DNA of 64,000 nt from Caulochytrium protostelioides (GCA_003615045.1 ML014180.1:25274-89273), one strand, 5' to 3'; counted from the stretch's first letter, positions 17,989-28,742 are shown. Numbers and translations: made by a program. The notes: generated from the sequence alone by a model not told the origin.

Positions 17989-20900
17989 ACGGCGGTGCGC
18001 GGGCCGTCCGCCCCGGGGACGGCGCCGACGCCGACGCCGACGCCGATGCCGACACGGGCCCCGTCGAGGCGGTCGCCGAGACCCGCCCGGTGTGCCCGGG
18101 CCGCCGGGCCATCCCATCGCCGTCTGGCCTGGCGCCGTCGAGCCCGTCGCCGTGGGGACCGAGGGCGTCCCCGGCCCCGACGGCGCCCCCGTACTGGCGT
18201 CGCCACCGCTTGCCCGAGCGTGGCGCGAAGGGCAGCATCAGGCCGAGCGGCGAGTGGCGGAACCAGGTCAGATCCGACGGCGCGCCGTGCTTCATGCTGC
18301 CCCAGCGCATGGGCTCGTGCGGGAACTGCGTCGCGTCGTCCAGATGGAGGGTCGCGTCGCTCCCGCCGTCGGCGCCCGCGGCCAGCGCGGGCGCGTCGGC
18401 CTCGGGACGCCGCGCACCGCCAGCGCCGGCGCGCGTGGCCTGCGCCGTCCATGACGGCGGCAGCCGCTGGGCCTGGAGGTACGCCTTTTTGTCGCGCATG
18501 GCCGCCAGCCGCCGCTCCTTCTTGCCCTGCTGCTGGACGGTATACGCGCGCTCCATGCGCTCGCGCTCGGCGTGGGCTTGCGTCCGCGCCGCCAGCGCCT
18601 CGCGGCGCGCCTGCTCGAGGGCCGCGGTCGCCGCGTCCTGGCGCGCGGCGGCCGCGCCGACCGCCACGCGGTGCTGCAGCGCCTCGAGAATCACCGGCCA
18701 CGGCGTCGTCTGCGGCGTCGCCGCTGGCGCGGCCGCGGCCACGGCGGGCGCGCCGTCCGTGCGGGGAGCCGCGCCGCGGGCCGCCGTTCCGCCCCCGTCG
18801 GCGCCGTCCTCGTCGTCAGAGACGGGCTCGATCCCGCCATACAGCGGGATCGTGTCGAGCAGCGTGGCGCGCCGCTCCGCCGAGGCCGCCCGGGTGGCAG
18901 AAGGGGCCGGGGTTGTGCCAGCAGCGGCGGGGAGCGTCCGTCGCAGCCATACCGGCTCGCAGACGTCGCTGTACCATTCGGGGTGGACGGCCCGCAGCCA
19001 CGACCAGACGAGGCGGCAGGCGGTGGCCCAGAGCTTGGGGTCCACGGTGCCGAGGCTGCCGCGGCGCGCGCTCTGAATCAAGAGGTCCATCTCGCCGAGC
19101 AGATGCGGGCTCGTCGGTTCCTTGAGCCCGAGCTTGCGGAGCGCGTCGGTGCATTTGACGCGCATATATTTTTCCGGCGAGACGGCGCCCATGAGGAGCA
19201 GCACCGCGACTGGAAACGGGCTCAGCTGGGCGGCGTGAAGGTCCAGTAATTGCGCCATCCAGTGCCACCGCTGCGACAGCTCGCTGAGACTCGAGTCCCC
19301 GCCCAGGAAGGACATCGGGAATCCCTCGTCGCGAATCAGCTGCGACCACAGCCAGACGGCAAAGACGCCGTGCAGCTCGGGAAAGCTGGACATGTAGCGC
19401 GTGAGATCATCTCGGGTCATTTCATACGTTTTGGGGGACAGCAGCAAGCCGCCCACGAGAGCCATGACGTCCACGGGCGACTGCGGCGTTCCATCGGCTG
19501 GTGCCACATACCAGTACCGGGTCACTAAGTTCGCGATGTAGGCCGGTGCCGGCGCGAGCGTCGGAGCTGCGCCGGACGCCGTCGCGGGGTCGACGGGGTC
19601 GCTGCCGGCATCATCCTGCGCCGTCGCCGCACGCAGCGGCGTGGACCCGCCGTGGCTCGGCCCCGACGGCGTCGTTGTCTCCGCCCGCGCGAGCATCGCC
19701 TGACGCAGCCCGCTGGATGGCCCGACGCGGAGCGGGCGCTTGATCACCGCTGGCCGGTCCGCGGCGTCGCCGCCGTCGGCAACGGCGGCCGTGCTGCCGG
19801 TGGCTTGGATGCCCGGAAGGGGCGACGTGATGGCGGCGGCATTGGCGCTGGCAGCAGTGGTGGCGCTAGCAGCAGCGGTCGTCGTGGCGGGGGTGACCGC
19901 GGCGGCACGGGCGGCACGGGCGGCGCGGGCGCGCTGGAGCAGCTTCTCTTTGTAGCTTGACGAGCCGTTGGCGGGAACCGCCGTCGCGAGGTCTGGGATA
20001 CTCAGCATCGCGGCGACAGGCGGCGTCGGCGATTTCCCGGCCGGCCGGACCGCACCGTCCGATGCGGGGGCGCGGACCTGCGGGCGCATGAAGCCTTCCG
20101 TGACGCCGATCGTTTGAATCACCGGCTTTCCTGTGGCCGGGTCGAGCACGGGCAGACGGCTCTGCTTGGACGAGTTGGGAACGCCCGAGCCAGCTTGCTG
20201 AAGCTGCTGGAGATGCTTCGCAATGCGAACGTCGTCCAGCGCCCGCGAGTGGCGGAGGGCTAGGCGCCTCGTGTCCGCGGGACCTCGTGGGCCCGGTCGG
20301 TCAGTGGGTTCGGCGTTCGCAGTCGCTGTCGCTGTCGCTGTCAGTGCCGCTGTCGCTATCGCTGTCGCCGCCGCTGTCGCTGCCGTTGCCGTTACCGCTG
20401 CCGGCGCGAGACTAGCGTCGGGTGATCCGGCGCGCAACGGTTCCATCGAGTGACGCGCGCATGGCGCAGACGGCACGTGGTTCGCATGCCCGGATGTCGC
20501 CATCGGCGGCACCGACAAGGGATCGGCTAATGCGGCGGACGCAGTGTCGCGGTGGCGACCCAAGCCGGCGTGGATCGAGCCGCTTGACGGTGCGTTCGGG
20601 GCCGTCGCTAAGGGCGAGGGCGAGAGGGTCGTCGCGTCCGACGGCGCTGTCATCTGCGGCCCGCGGCGCGTGCGGCGCTGGATCTCGACTTGCTCAAGGA
20701 GCTCGATCATTCGCTCAACCACGCGCTCCTCCCGCTGCTGGATGATTCCCAGCTTGCCGGCCGTCATTTGCTTACTGCGGCGTCGCCGAATCCGCCGAAC
20801 GAGAGGGGCTGAGGACGGATCATCGCCGTCGTAGCTTTTGTCGCGGCTCCCACGCGCAGCGCAGCGCCCGTCCTGTGGTCGGTGTTCGTGGATAGCGGAG

Positions 20901-23900
20901 CGGTGGTTGCCGATGGAGTCGATGCCGTCTCCTTCTTCTGTTTCGTCTACTTCGTCGTTGTCATCGTTGTCGTCGACATCTTCGTCGTCGTTGTCGCCAT
21001 GACTCGCGTCACCCATGCGATCGCGGTTGAGGCTGAGCGCGATTCCGTCGGCATCCAAACAGAAATCGTGATCCACGACCCAGCGACCGTCCGGCAATTG
21101 AACTGCATGCTTCTGCCCCAGATGGGCCGTGAACGTGTTACTCGCGTCCAATGCGGCCATGAAATGCTTGTCGGGCTTCAGCCCCAGGCTCGCCGGTGGC
21201 TTGACGATGCGGACGATGGGACGGCGCCACCGCCGCTCAAGAAAGGCCGCGGGGAGCAGCTGGTCCAGCAGCAGAATCTCAACGCGTGCGTCCGTGCTGA
21301 CCAGCAGCTCGTGGGCGGTGTCGGTGACGCTGGAGATGGCCGTGATTGGCCGTCCCATCTCAATCTCCGTCACCAGTGCGCAGCGCGTCGACCAGAAGCG
21401 CAGGATGCCCCGTTGTGTGCCGGTGGCCACCGCGCCGCATGACGGCAGGTAAGCGAGCGCTGTGATCTGGCCGTCCGTCTCGTGCCGCTGCGGCATAGAA
21501 CGGTACACCCCTGTCACCGCCACGATCTCCGCCGGGGTCGCGGTGCCGGCCCGAGTGCTGGCGTCGCTCTCGGTCTCGGTGGCGGTGGCGGTCTGGGGGA
21601 TGATATCGGCATCCGTATCGATCTCGGCAGGGGCATCGGCATCGATCGCGTCAAGATAAGGCGCCACGCACAGGGCCGGTCCTTCAGCCCAAAGGATCAT
21701 GCCGTCGGCCACGCACAGGGCGCGTGGGATATCTCGCGTCACCAGAACGCGGTGGACGCGCAAAAAGGCCGCTTCGTCGAGATAAGCAATCTTGATGCAT
21801 CCATCGTCGCCGGCGGAGACGAGCACGCCGGTCTCCGCATGCGCTGTGAGGCTGAGGATGGGCCCTGAGTGCAGTTGGGCGGTTTCAACCGGTTGACCAT
21901 GCGAGGCACTGAGCAACATGACTTGGCCGTGCTGCGTGCCTGCCAGGAGGTGAAAATAGCGGCGTCCCAACGAATCGCCGTTGCCGCTCGCTCCGACTGG
22001 CGCGCCCACCGACAACGTCATCGCGGTTGTCTTGGCCGGACGGGGAACCAGGGCAGCCGTGCTCGAGACCAGCGGGCCCCATTCACATCCGGTCAGGCAA
22101 AGCAATGTGCTATTGATATGCATGCGGTTCCATGCCGTCAGAATTCGAGCAGGACGGTATGCCAAGTCAAGGATCTGAATCGATCCGTCTGACAGCAGCA
22201 TGAACATGAGCCGGCGACGCTCACAGACCACGTGATCACGGAAAGGATGGACCATCGGCATCGCAAACGTCCGAAGCTGGGGATCGCGCCGCGTCGTATC
22301 ATAGAAATGCACGGCTTCATCGTCAGTATGAATCACGATGCCACGCTCAAGCCTCCACAGGGCTCGAGCATCAGCTTGCAAGTAGCACCAGACCTCAGGG
22401 ATAGACAGGACCAGGATGTCGACGCTGGCGTGACTCGTCGTCAACATCCAGAAGACTTTGTGAGTACTGCGATCGTGGGGGTGCCGTGCACCGCTCGCGT
22501 CTGGATGGTGCGGCGGGTGGTGGCTAGAGGCCCGCTTCGCCGCGGGCGCGGGGATCGTCACGGAGTCGGGCGTGGTTATCGCGATATCTTTGGCGAGCTG
22601 AAAATACTGGTGCCAGTTGATGGCCATGCTCGTCATGCTCAGCGCTGGAGTCTTGAGTTTGTAAGTATATATATGTCGTCCGACGTCCAGGTCCCAGATG
22701 CAAAGCATCCCGTCATGCGACAATGACATCATGATTGTATGATATTCATTGGATGTGCGAATCAGTGGGCACGTTTCGTGGACTGTCATGGCGACGATGG
22801 CTTTGCGATGCTTGTGCCATAGATACAGCCGATGTGGCGTCAAGACCTCTACAACGCCGTTGTGGTAGCCAACGATCGTCCATCCGTGCTGGGGCACATC
22901 GACAACACATGATACGCCCTGGTCTTTGCTATGCACGTCGATCTCTCGCAGCAACGTCGTTGCGGGAGGGTCGTGGTGCGATGGGCTTTGCGGAGATGTC
23001 ACCGCAGTCACCTCGAGAGATTCGCTACTACGCGCGGGGGCTGCGCCGTCTCTCCCTGTGTGACCAACATGGCGACGATCGGGCTGGATGTCGCGTGGTG
23101 GCAGCGTTGTTACATGTCCAGAGCGACAGAACGCGGACGTCTCCGGCCCTGTCACGAGAGCGACGGTCGATGGCGATGTAAAATGGGCGAATGGGCAGTG
23201 GTTGCGAATCAGACCCTGTTTGAATGAGCAGGCCCATACGCCATCATCTAGCACCACCCGGAACTCTTGGCGTGCTAGATCTGTCGCCGCAAACGTGATG
23301 GGGGAGTCTGAAGTTGGCACGATGGACACTCTGTCCATAGCGTTGTCGGTAACGTCTTGATCGACACGCATCCGAGGGTGTAAGGAACGAAAGGCCTCAG
23401 AGGGCGAGTCCTGGATGACCGTATAGACATCGTGAATGAAGTCGGAGACCCAGCGGATGATTCGAAGATGGCCGACGCTCTCCACTTGGGGTTTATTTGA
23501 CGTAAATGTCCCAGGCGTGATATACCACGCCGTAATCTGCGTCTCGTCATGGCAGATCAGGTGCGCACCGCCTTGGTGATATTGCACGTGGAATCGTCGG
23601 AGTTTGCCCGGCGAGGGGATGACCATAATTCGCTCGAGCGTCGGGCCGTGCAGCGCGAGCTGTCCATGTACATCAAGAACGGCGAACAGGTAGATGTGGT
23701 CCAGCCAGACGATTTGTTCGGGTCCTTCGGTGGCCAGCGGAGATTCGAGCCATGCGGGAGGCAATCCTGGGCTGACAAACCCTACACGTTGCTTTGCGGG
23801 ATGCAAGATCATCAAACCGTGAACGAGTTCACATGCGTTAAAGTTGGTGCCTGCCGCGGTTGCCGGAGACTGTATAATGGCCAAGGGCAGCAACGTTGGA

Positions 23901-23995
23901 AACATCCGGGAAAAGCTGGCATGTCGCCCCGGCTTGATGCTTGCCACGTGGTGCACGCCGTACTGAAACGTCGTGGCCTCCCACAATGTCGTCAT
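17969..23995 (-). CDS. Very large WD40-repeat protein with C-terminal helical domain (possibly WDR97-like)
   Basis: A single uninterrupted frame of 2,008 residues. The start is set at the first ATG, 23995 (MTTLWEATTFQYG). The first ~1,000 residues contain many WD40-like blades, for example HDGMLCIWDLDVGRHI, LMFMLLSDGSIQILDL, HSGPILSLTAHAETGVLVSA and GILRFWSTRCALVTEI. An acidic Asp/Glu/Asn stretch and a long Ala/Thr low-complexity region follow (about 1,000-1,480). A helical region then appears (about 1,500-1,700: LTRYMSSFPELHGVFAVWL, SPEKYMRVKCTDALRKLGL, LVWSWLRAVHPEWYSDVCEP), and a charged coiled coil lies near 1,800. The architecture, WD40 array followed by an ARM-like segment, resembles WDR97/WDR87 ciliary proteins, but I cannot confirm orthology. 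The N-terminal half is visibly less GC-rich than the C-terminal half. The last ~90 residues are low complexity and might instead lie beyond an unrecognised splice site. Confidence 0.75.
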   Translation of the reverse strand: MTTLWEATTFQYGVHHVASIKPGRHASFSRMFPTLLPLAIIQSPATAAGTNFNACELVHGLMILHPAKQRVGFVSPGLPPAWLESPLATEGPEQIVWLDHIYLFAVLDVHGQLALHGPTLERIMVIPSPGKLRRFHVQYHQGGAHLICHDETQITAWYITPGTFTSNKPQVESVGHLRIIRWVSDFIHDVYTVIQDSPSEAFRSLHPRMRVDQDVTDNAMDRVSIVPTSDSPITFAATDLARQEFRVVLDDGVWACSFKQGLIRNHCPFAHFTSPSTVALVTGPETSAFCRSGHVTTLPPRDIQPDRRHVGHTGRDGAAPARSSESLEVTAVTSPQSPSHHDPPATTLLREIDVHSKDQGVSCVVDVPQHGWTIVGYHNGVVEVLTPHRLYLWHKHRKAIVAMTVHETCPLIRTSNEYHTIMMSLSHDGMLCIWDLDVGRHIYTYKLKTPALSMTSMAINWHQYFQLAKDIAITTPDSVTIPAPAAKRASSHHPPHHPDASGARHPHDRSTHKVFWMLTTSHASVDILVLSIPEVWCYLQADARALWRLERGIVIHTDDEAVHFYDTTRRDPQLRTFAMPMVHPFRDHVVCERRRLMFMLLSDGSIQILDLAYRPARILTAWNRMHINSTLLCLTGCEWGPLVSSTAALVPRPAKTTAMTLSVGAPVGASGNGDSLGRRYFHLLAGTQHGQVMLLSASHGQPVETAQLHSGPILSLTAHAETGVLVSAGDDGCIKIAYLDEAAFLRVHRVLVTRDIPRALCVADGMILWAEGPALCVAPYLDAIDADAPAEIDTDADIIPQTATATETESDASTRAGTATPAEIVAVTGVYRSMPQRHETDGQITALAYLPSCGAVATGTQRGILRFWSTRCALVTEIEMGRPITAISSVTDTAHELLVSTDARVEILLLDQLLPAAFLERRWRRPIVRIVKPPASLGLKPDKHFMAALDASNTFTAHLGQKHAVQLPDGRWVVDHDFCLDADGIALSLNRDRMGDASHGDNDDEDVDDNDDNDEVDETEEGDGIDSIGNHRSAIHEHRPQDGRCAARGSRDKSYDGDDPSSAPLVRRIRRRRSKQMTAGKLGIIQQREERVVERMIELLEQVEIQRRTRRGPQMTAPSDATTLSPSPLATAPNAPSSGSIHAGLGRHRDTASAALADPLSVPPMATSGHANHVPSAPCARHSMEPLRAGSPDASLAPAAVTATAATAAATAIATAALTATATATANAEPTDRPGPRGPADTRRLALRHSRALDDVRIAKHLQQLQQAGSGVPNSSKQSRLPVLDPATGKPVIQTIGVTEGFMRPQVRAPASDGAVRPAGKSPTPPVAAMLSIPDLATAVPANGSSSYKEKLLQRARAARAARAAAVTPATTTAAASATTAASANAAAITSPLPGIQATGSTAAVADGGDAADRPAVIKRPLRVGPSSGLRQAMLARAETTTPSGPSHGGSTPLRAATAQDDAGSDPVDPATASGAAPTLAPAPAYIANLVTRYWYVAPADGTPQSPVDVMALVGGLLLSPKTYEMTRDDLTRYMSSFPELHGVFAVWLWSQLIRDEGFPMSFLGGDSSLSELSQRWHWMAQLLDLHAAQLSPFPVAVLLLMGAVSPEKYMRVKCTDALRKLGLKEPTSPHLLGEMDLLIQSARRGSLGTVDPKLWATACRLVWSWLRAVHPEWYSDVCEPVWLRRTLPAAAGTTPAPSATRAASAERRATLLDTIPLYGGIEPVSDDEDGADGGGTAARGAAPRTDGAPAVAAAAPAATPQTTPWPVILEALQHRVAVGAAAARQDAATAALEQARREALAARTQAHAERERMERAYTVQQQGKKERRLAAMRDKKAYLQAQRLPPSWTAQATRAGAGGARRPEADAPALAAGADGGSDATLHLDDATQFPHEPMRWGSMKHGAPSDLTWFRHSPLGLMLPFAPRSGKRWRRQYGGAVGAGDALGPHGDGLDGARPDGDGMARRPGHTGRVSATASTGPVSASASASASAPSPGRTARAPPFTGRAH

Positions 23996-24955
23996 GTTGG
24001 TCGCAACGGGATGCGTCCGCGTCTCACGCGACTGCTGCAAAGCAGCCGGCGCCACCGCCAAACGCGGGATCTCAGACAGATCCTGTGGAACCGGCCGTGG
24101 CGCCAGCGGAAGCAGTCAGACAGTGGGATCGGGACACCCATACGACGCCAGGAAAGCGGGTGTGGATGGTACCAATTGCTGTAACGTGGCTGCCGATACA
24201 GGAGCCGATCTCGGTGGCCGTATGCGTGTTGCAGGGATCGTGGCGTCTCGGCCGGTCGCCAGAGTGGAATTCGGTGGGATGGCTGGCGTCAGCACGAGCA
24301 CCGACGGTGGGCTCACCTTGGTTCATTATGTGTTTCAGAAAGCGGGCATGGGGTGATCGGCCGTGTTGGGCCAAACCACTCGTATTACCATCAGTCCCAC
24401 CTCAGTCGCCTGTTCCCCTTGAGGACCTGGACGATGGGCTGCGAGCGGGGCTACGCTGCCGATCTCCTTTTTGAGCCCGAGCAGATTGGGGAGCGGCGGA
24501 GTTTGGAGAAGCTTTGGAGATCGCCGACGTATCTGGAAGGTGAAGTCAGGCTGCGGGGTCGGCTCTTAGGGAGCACGCCCCCCGACACCCGTGATGATGC
24601 GCGGTACGACCCGCGTGGGTCTTTTGTACTGTGTGCGATCCGGGCGGATGCTAGACGGACGCGCTTGCAGCCGCAAAGCCACCTGGTCGGTGCTCTTCAG
24701 AATGAGGACTGAATGCCCGCGACACAGGCGAAGCCGCAGCTCTTGCGGGGCTCTCCCCTTCGCCCCGGCGAACGCACGCGAGAGACTAAACCCAAGACTA
24801 AGTCCGCCAGATCATTCAACAGTGTCATCCAAATTTATACTACGTTGTAAGGACATATAGGCTCTCCCGTGAGACCGTGAAACGACCCAACTCGACCACC
24901 AGGTGCCTTCAGGGGGTTCCCCAAGGACGCAGACCACATTCAGCATCGGATGTGA
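23996..24955. other. Intergenic, moderately AT-richer region upstream of the large WD40 gene
   Basis: About 960 bases with no supported gene. It lies between the WD40 gene start and the 3' end of the orphan secreted-protein gene, both on the minus strand. Confidence 0.45.
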
Positions 24956-26227
24956 TTACCGGCGATAGGTCCCTCCAGCACGAAACGCGGGGGACATGTT
25001 CGACGAGAAGGCGCCAAATGTGATCGAAAATGGAACACCACGAGAATTCGTCGACGGCACGGCTGAAACTGAACGAACAGCGTCTGTAACGGGAGGTCTA
25101 ACCGAACGCCCCGCCACCCCACTCACGGTCTCTAACTTCGTATGTTCATCGCGATCCGTGACACTCAGTGGGCTCTTCCTACCGGATGCAGGGGCTGCAT
25201 CATGGGAAGCTCGGGGCGGACCTGAGACGGACGGATTCATGCCACTAGCTCCTTCTTGTGAATACTGTACGGGGCCGAGTGCGGTATCGCTGCCGTGCTG
25301 CGACGCTGACGGTTTCACCATAGCAGTGTTGGACCGGAGCTTCCGCTTCTTGCGGAGCGCTTGATGAGGCGGCCCCTGTACATTAGAAGGGACCCCAGGC
25401 CATTCATGTTGTTGCCCCGCAATCCCTGTCTGCGTGTTAACTTCACGAAGTGACCGGGGATCAGTGTAATGAATGAAGACGATCCCTTGTTCGTCGGAAG
25501 GAGTGGGCATGATAACGGCCGGTTTGGGTAGAGAAGAAGCGTCGCCGGGAGGAACCGCATTAGTATGAGCGACTACCCCCTCCGTAGTCTGATACTTCTG
25601 GTTTTCTGGTTTTGTTAATGAGTGCATTGGGGACCGGGGGTCAATGTAAGGAATGAAGACGATCGGTTGGACGGGAGGAGCGGGCATGGTAATGACCGGC
25701 TCGGGTAGAGATGAATCGTCGCCGAGCGAATTCACGGACGCAGAGTGTTCATCGTTGGAAGGTGTTTCCACGTCCATGGAACGAGGCTCTTGGCTCTTCC
25801 TGGCGTGCACAAAGTGAAGCAGATCTCTTATATAATCTGAAGCTTCGGAGCCATCTGCGAAAGATAAACCATTTGTAGAGGTACTGCCGGAATTGTTGGT
25901 GCCTAAAGACACTATGGTCCCATCAACTGATGAAGTGGCAGATGGCAGCAGTGTACGTTTGTATAAAACATGCGAGGGGGGAACATGAAACTGTGTGTCC
26001 CATCCAGCCGTAGACGAAGCCGTGGGTTCCGCAGAACGCCGTGAGAACCTACGGTTCACCGCGTCTCCAGCTGGATTTTGATTCGCCGTGCTGGACGAAA
26101 CAAGTGCAGCCCATGGGTGCTCTGGTTGGTGAACGGGCCATGCTGCAACGAAGGCTTGAAGGGCGATGAACAGAGCGCCAATAAGGACAACATAGCTCCC
26201 AGAGGAGCGCCCGCTGGCTACTCGCAT
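24956..26227 (-). CDS. Orphan predicted secreted protein with an internal tandem duplication
   Basis: 423 residues with an ATG at 26227. The N-terminus is a classic signal peptide or signal anchor: RVASGRSSGSY, then a hydrophobic core (VVLIGALFIALQAFVAA, about 12-28). The rest is hydrophilic, Ser/Pro/Thr-rich and without transmembrane segments. Two dibasic or tribasic sites follow the leader (NRRFSRR and LYKR), possible processing sites. A ~33-residue module occurs twice: SSLPEPVITMPAPP with IVFIPYIDPRS, and SSLPKPAVIMPTPS with IVFIHYTDPRS. The duplication is also clear at DNA level (25452-25550 and 25632-25725). I recognise no family. Base composition is closer to balanced than that of the neighbours, so it may be lineage-specific, fast evolving or acquired. 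Effector-like secretion is only a possibility. Confidence 0.6.
   Translation of the reverse strand: MRVASGRSSGSYVVLIGALFIALQAFVAAWPVHQPEHPWAALVSSSTANQNPAGDAVNRRFSRRSAEPTASSTAGWDTQFHVPPSHVLYKRTLLPSATSSVDGTIVSLGTNNSGSTSTNGLSFADGSEASDYIRDLLHFVHARKSQEPRSMDVETPSNDEHSASVNSLGDDSSLPEPVITMPAPPVQPIVFIPYIDPRSPMHSLTKPENQKYQTTEGVVAHTNAVPPGDASSLPKPAVIMPTPSDEQGIVFIHYTDPRSLREVNTQTGIAGQQHEWPGVPSNVQGPPHQALRKKRKLRSNTAMVKPSASQHGSDTALGPVQYSQEGASGMNPSVSGPPRASHDAAPASGRKSPLSVTDRDEHTKLETVSGVAGRSVRPPVTDAVRSVSAVPSTNSRGVPFSITFGAFSSNMSPAFRAGGTYRR
25452..25550. repeat. Direct repeat, copy 1, inside the orphan secreted-protein gene
   Basis: About 99 bases starting GACCGGGGATCA and similar over its length to the copy at 25632-25725, 180 bases away. 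It encodes the second (C-terminal) protein module. Confidence 0.75.
25632..25725. repeat. Direct repeat, copy 2, inside the orphan secreted-protein gene
   Basis: About 94 bases starting GACCGGGGGTCA, aligned with 25452-25550 with small indels in whole codons. It encodes the first protein module. Confidence 0.75.
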
Positions 26228-26753
26228 GACATGCAGCGATCAGGGCGAGTGTCAGGGAACATGGGGGCACGTACAAAAAATGTATGAATGTGTGTGTCAC
26301 GGTAGGTGGGCAAGTAGAGGATCGACGGTGTGTTACCGAGGCTGTCCAAGCCATGGACGCTGTTACCCCTCGCACTTCCAGCTACACATGCCTCACCGCA
26401 TTCTATGCCCATCATTTCACGACTTCAAGTCGAATATTTCGGCATCCCACCCCCACCAACTCTGACCTCGGCCAGAATACCTACTGCTGCAAAGTATGGT
26501 TAGTCAGCGTGAGACGCTTTCCAAGAGTTTTAGAGTTTCAGATGCCACGCCAAACGTCGGTTTTTTGCACCGGAAACTCCGCCATGAGAGTCTGGCGACA
26601 CTCCTGTCGGCAATTTTTTCTTTTTTTTTGGTTTTACGGTATTTCGCGAAAAAAGGTTTCAATATAGTCGGATGCACTGGTCCCTCCTCTCGTGGCTGGC
26701 TCATGGAGCAGACGCTGACTGCGCCCTGCGCAAGGTTCGATATCAAGTGCCAA
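26228..26753. other. Intergenic with an A-rich tract (T-rich on + strand)
   Basis: No gene supported. A T-rich run at about 26619-26640 reads as an A-rich tract on the minus strand, about 115-135 bases downstream of the orphan coiled-coil gene's stop codon. Confidence 0.45.
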
Positions 26754-27434
26754 TCACACGCCAATGCACGCGAGAGCTGTGTCGCGGATCGTCTTTTCCA
26801 TCATGGCCATGCGACGCTCCACCTTATCGGCGATGCGCTCTTCGACACGTGCTTCGATGCCCTGAGTGCGCTTGGTCACCTCGTTGAGCAGAAAGTTCAA
26901 CTGCTCCTGCATGGCGAGGACCTCGCGGTCCCGAGTCTGGCCGCAGCTTTCAAGGGAGGCGAGGCGCTCCTGCAGATTTTCAAGGCTCGACCGACGGTTC
27001 GTATAGGGTACGGTCGAGCCCAGTGACTTCTTTAGTCCAAATAGCTTGACGTCACGGGTCTTATTCACCGGATGGAGCCCATGCATTTTGTCGATCTCCA
27101 TCGGAAGGGCCTGGCCTTTGAAGTACTTTTCAAACTTGGTAGCCTGGTCGTTCGGTACCTCCACCTCGACGCCAAAATCAGTCAGCGATGCGCCGATTTT
27201 CAGCGTGACTTTAGACGCCGAAAACCCACGCTCGAACAGCGCATAGAGTGAAGCCTCCCGTTCGCGCCAGGTCATCCACCCCAAATTGGTCCGTGCAACG
27301 AAGTGAAAGCACGTCGTCTCTGAACCAACGGTTGGCTCATCTTGGTGATCGGTCATGGGCGTGGTGTCGACCGCCACAGCAGTAGCGGCAACAGTAGTGC
27401 CGCCCGGCACCGAAGCGTCGTGGGTATCGCTCAT
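26754..27434 (-). CDS. Orphan protein with C-terminal coiled coil
   Basis: 226 residues, ATG at 27434. After a Thr/Val/Ala-rich leader (1-40), residues about 42-150 look like a folded domain with alternating hydrophobic positions (FHFVARTNLGWMTWRERE, FSASKVTLKIGASLTDFGVE, VNKTRDVKLFGLKKSLGS). Residues about 155-220 form a predicted coiled coil (SSLENLQERLASLESC, EVLAMQEQLNFLLNEVTKR, VEERIADKVERRMAMMEK). I recognise no family. The codon pattern looks protein-coding (charged, non-repetitive, few Ala runs) and is less GC-biased than the neighbours. A role in binding a partner through the coiled coil is plausible but unproven. Confidence 0.6.
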   Translation of the reverse strand: MSDTHDASVPGGTTVAATAVAVDTTPMTDHQDEPTVGSETTCFHFVARTNLGWMTWREREASLYALFERGFSASKVTLKIGASLTDFGVEVEVPNDQATKFEKYFKGQALPMEIDKMHGLHPVNKTRDVKLFGLKKSLGSTVPYTNRRSSLENLQERLASLESCGQTRDREVLAMQEQLNFLLNEVTKRTQGIEARVEERIADKVERRMAMMEKTIRDTALACIGV

Positions 27435-28742
27435 AGTAAAATATGTGGCAGGAGTGATCAGACCGGTACAAATGATGAAAAAGGGGCGGTACCCCCGAGG
27501 CGAATCAGGAAACGAGGACGAGACTGACTGCAGCTACAGGTGGGGCGACGAAGCGAAGTCGCGGTTGCAGTGGTCTATTAACACGTATCAAGGCCTATCA
27601 ACACGTATCGTGGCGTCAGATTTTACGGACAAACAGTTGAATGGGAAACGACGCGCGTGTATTAACGCTGAAAGGCACCTTCACATGCACCATGCCAAGA
27701 AGCTTGTAGCGTAGCGATCTGGGCGGCAGTGCATCCTCCGCTCCCACGGTTGTCCCCGCCTTCGCCAGACAGGTCGTGGCCACTCAAGAGTCGGGTGGTG
27801 TTTACAGAACCAGGAGGGCGGGGGGCGCTGAATTCGGGCCATTCCAGAGAATTGCAAGGCCACCCAGAGGCTCAATATCAAGAGCGGCATGCATGAACAT
27901 GTTAGCGTTCAAATAAAAACCAATTGGCTCCAAATCTGATGAGATGGTTCTGACCGCTGTGGGGTCCACAGACCGTCGCCGTGCCTACCAAGATCACCGT
28001 GCCAACGAATTCCCATGATCGTCGTGGCGTGGTGCTCGGTACCGAACAGGACGAACAGCCGATGGGTCCCATCGTCGCCGTCGTCGCTGGGGGCGGAAGG
28101 CTATATCGTGTCCGTCGGTGATACCGAGGACGACGATGGTGATGACCACCACCACCACCACGACGACGTCAGTCGCGGCGATTCCGGTTGCGGCGGCGGC
28201 CGCAGGGAAATAAGCGGGGTCTCGGCTAACTGTCGATTTCAGCGGCGCTCTTCTGCGTCACTCGCGAGAGATCCAAGAGCCGCGTGTCCCACCCCGATGG
28301 GGGGCGGTGCCGCCGCTTTCTCGCTTGCTTTCTCTTCACCGGGATTGGCCCGCCCTCTGCTGGTGCGCGCCGCGGCCGCCAGCCGCCCTCCCCTCTCTGT
28401 CCGTCGCCGTCGATCTGGACTCGAGCCAAAGGGCCACAAGGCCACAAGGCCATGTAGCGGATCGCCTCTGCGCCATGCGCCACCGTTCCCTGAAACGCAT
28501 CAGCATGACCCATGGCCGTCGTCACTCGTCATACGGTGTTGTGATTGTGAGCAGCTCACTGCCGCGCTGCGTCCACTGCCCTGGCTGCCGGTCAGACCGC
28601 CGTCCCACCCCGACGCCTGTTCAAGCCTTACGGCGATCGTGTTCACCTTCATTCGGCCCGGCAGCGCATCCGGGCGGATCCTCACGGGTTCCGCCAGCGG
28701 GCTATTCTACTGGCCGACGCCACCCACGTCAAGCGAGAAGTC
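27435..28742. promoter_or_regulatory. Divergent intergenic region between the coiled-coil orphan and the TEX47-like gene
   Basis: About 1.3 kb between divergent starts. Frames here are short or shadows. A CCACCACCAC patch (about 28143-28165) is visible. Composition changes from AT-richer (27.5-28.0 kb) to GC-rich (28.0 kb on). Confidence 0.45.
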
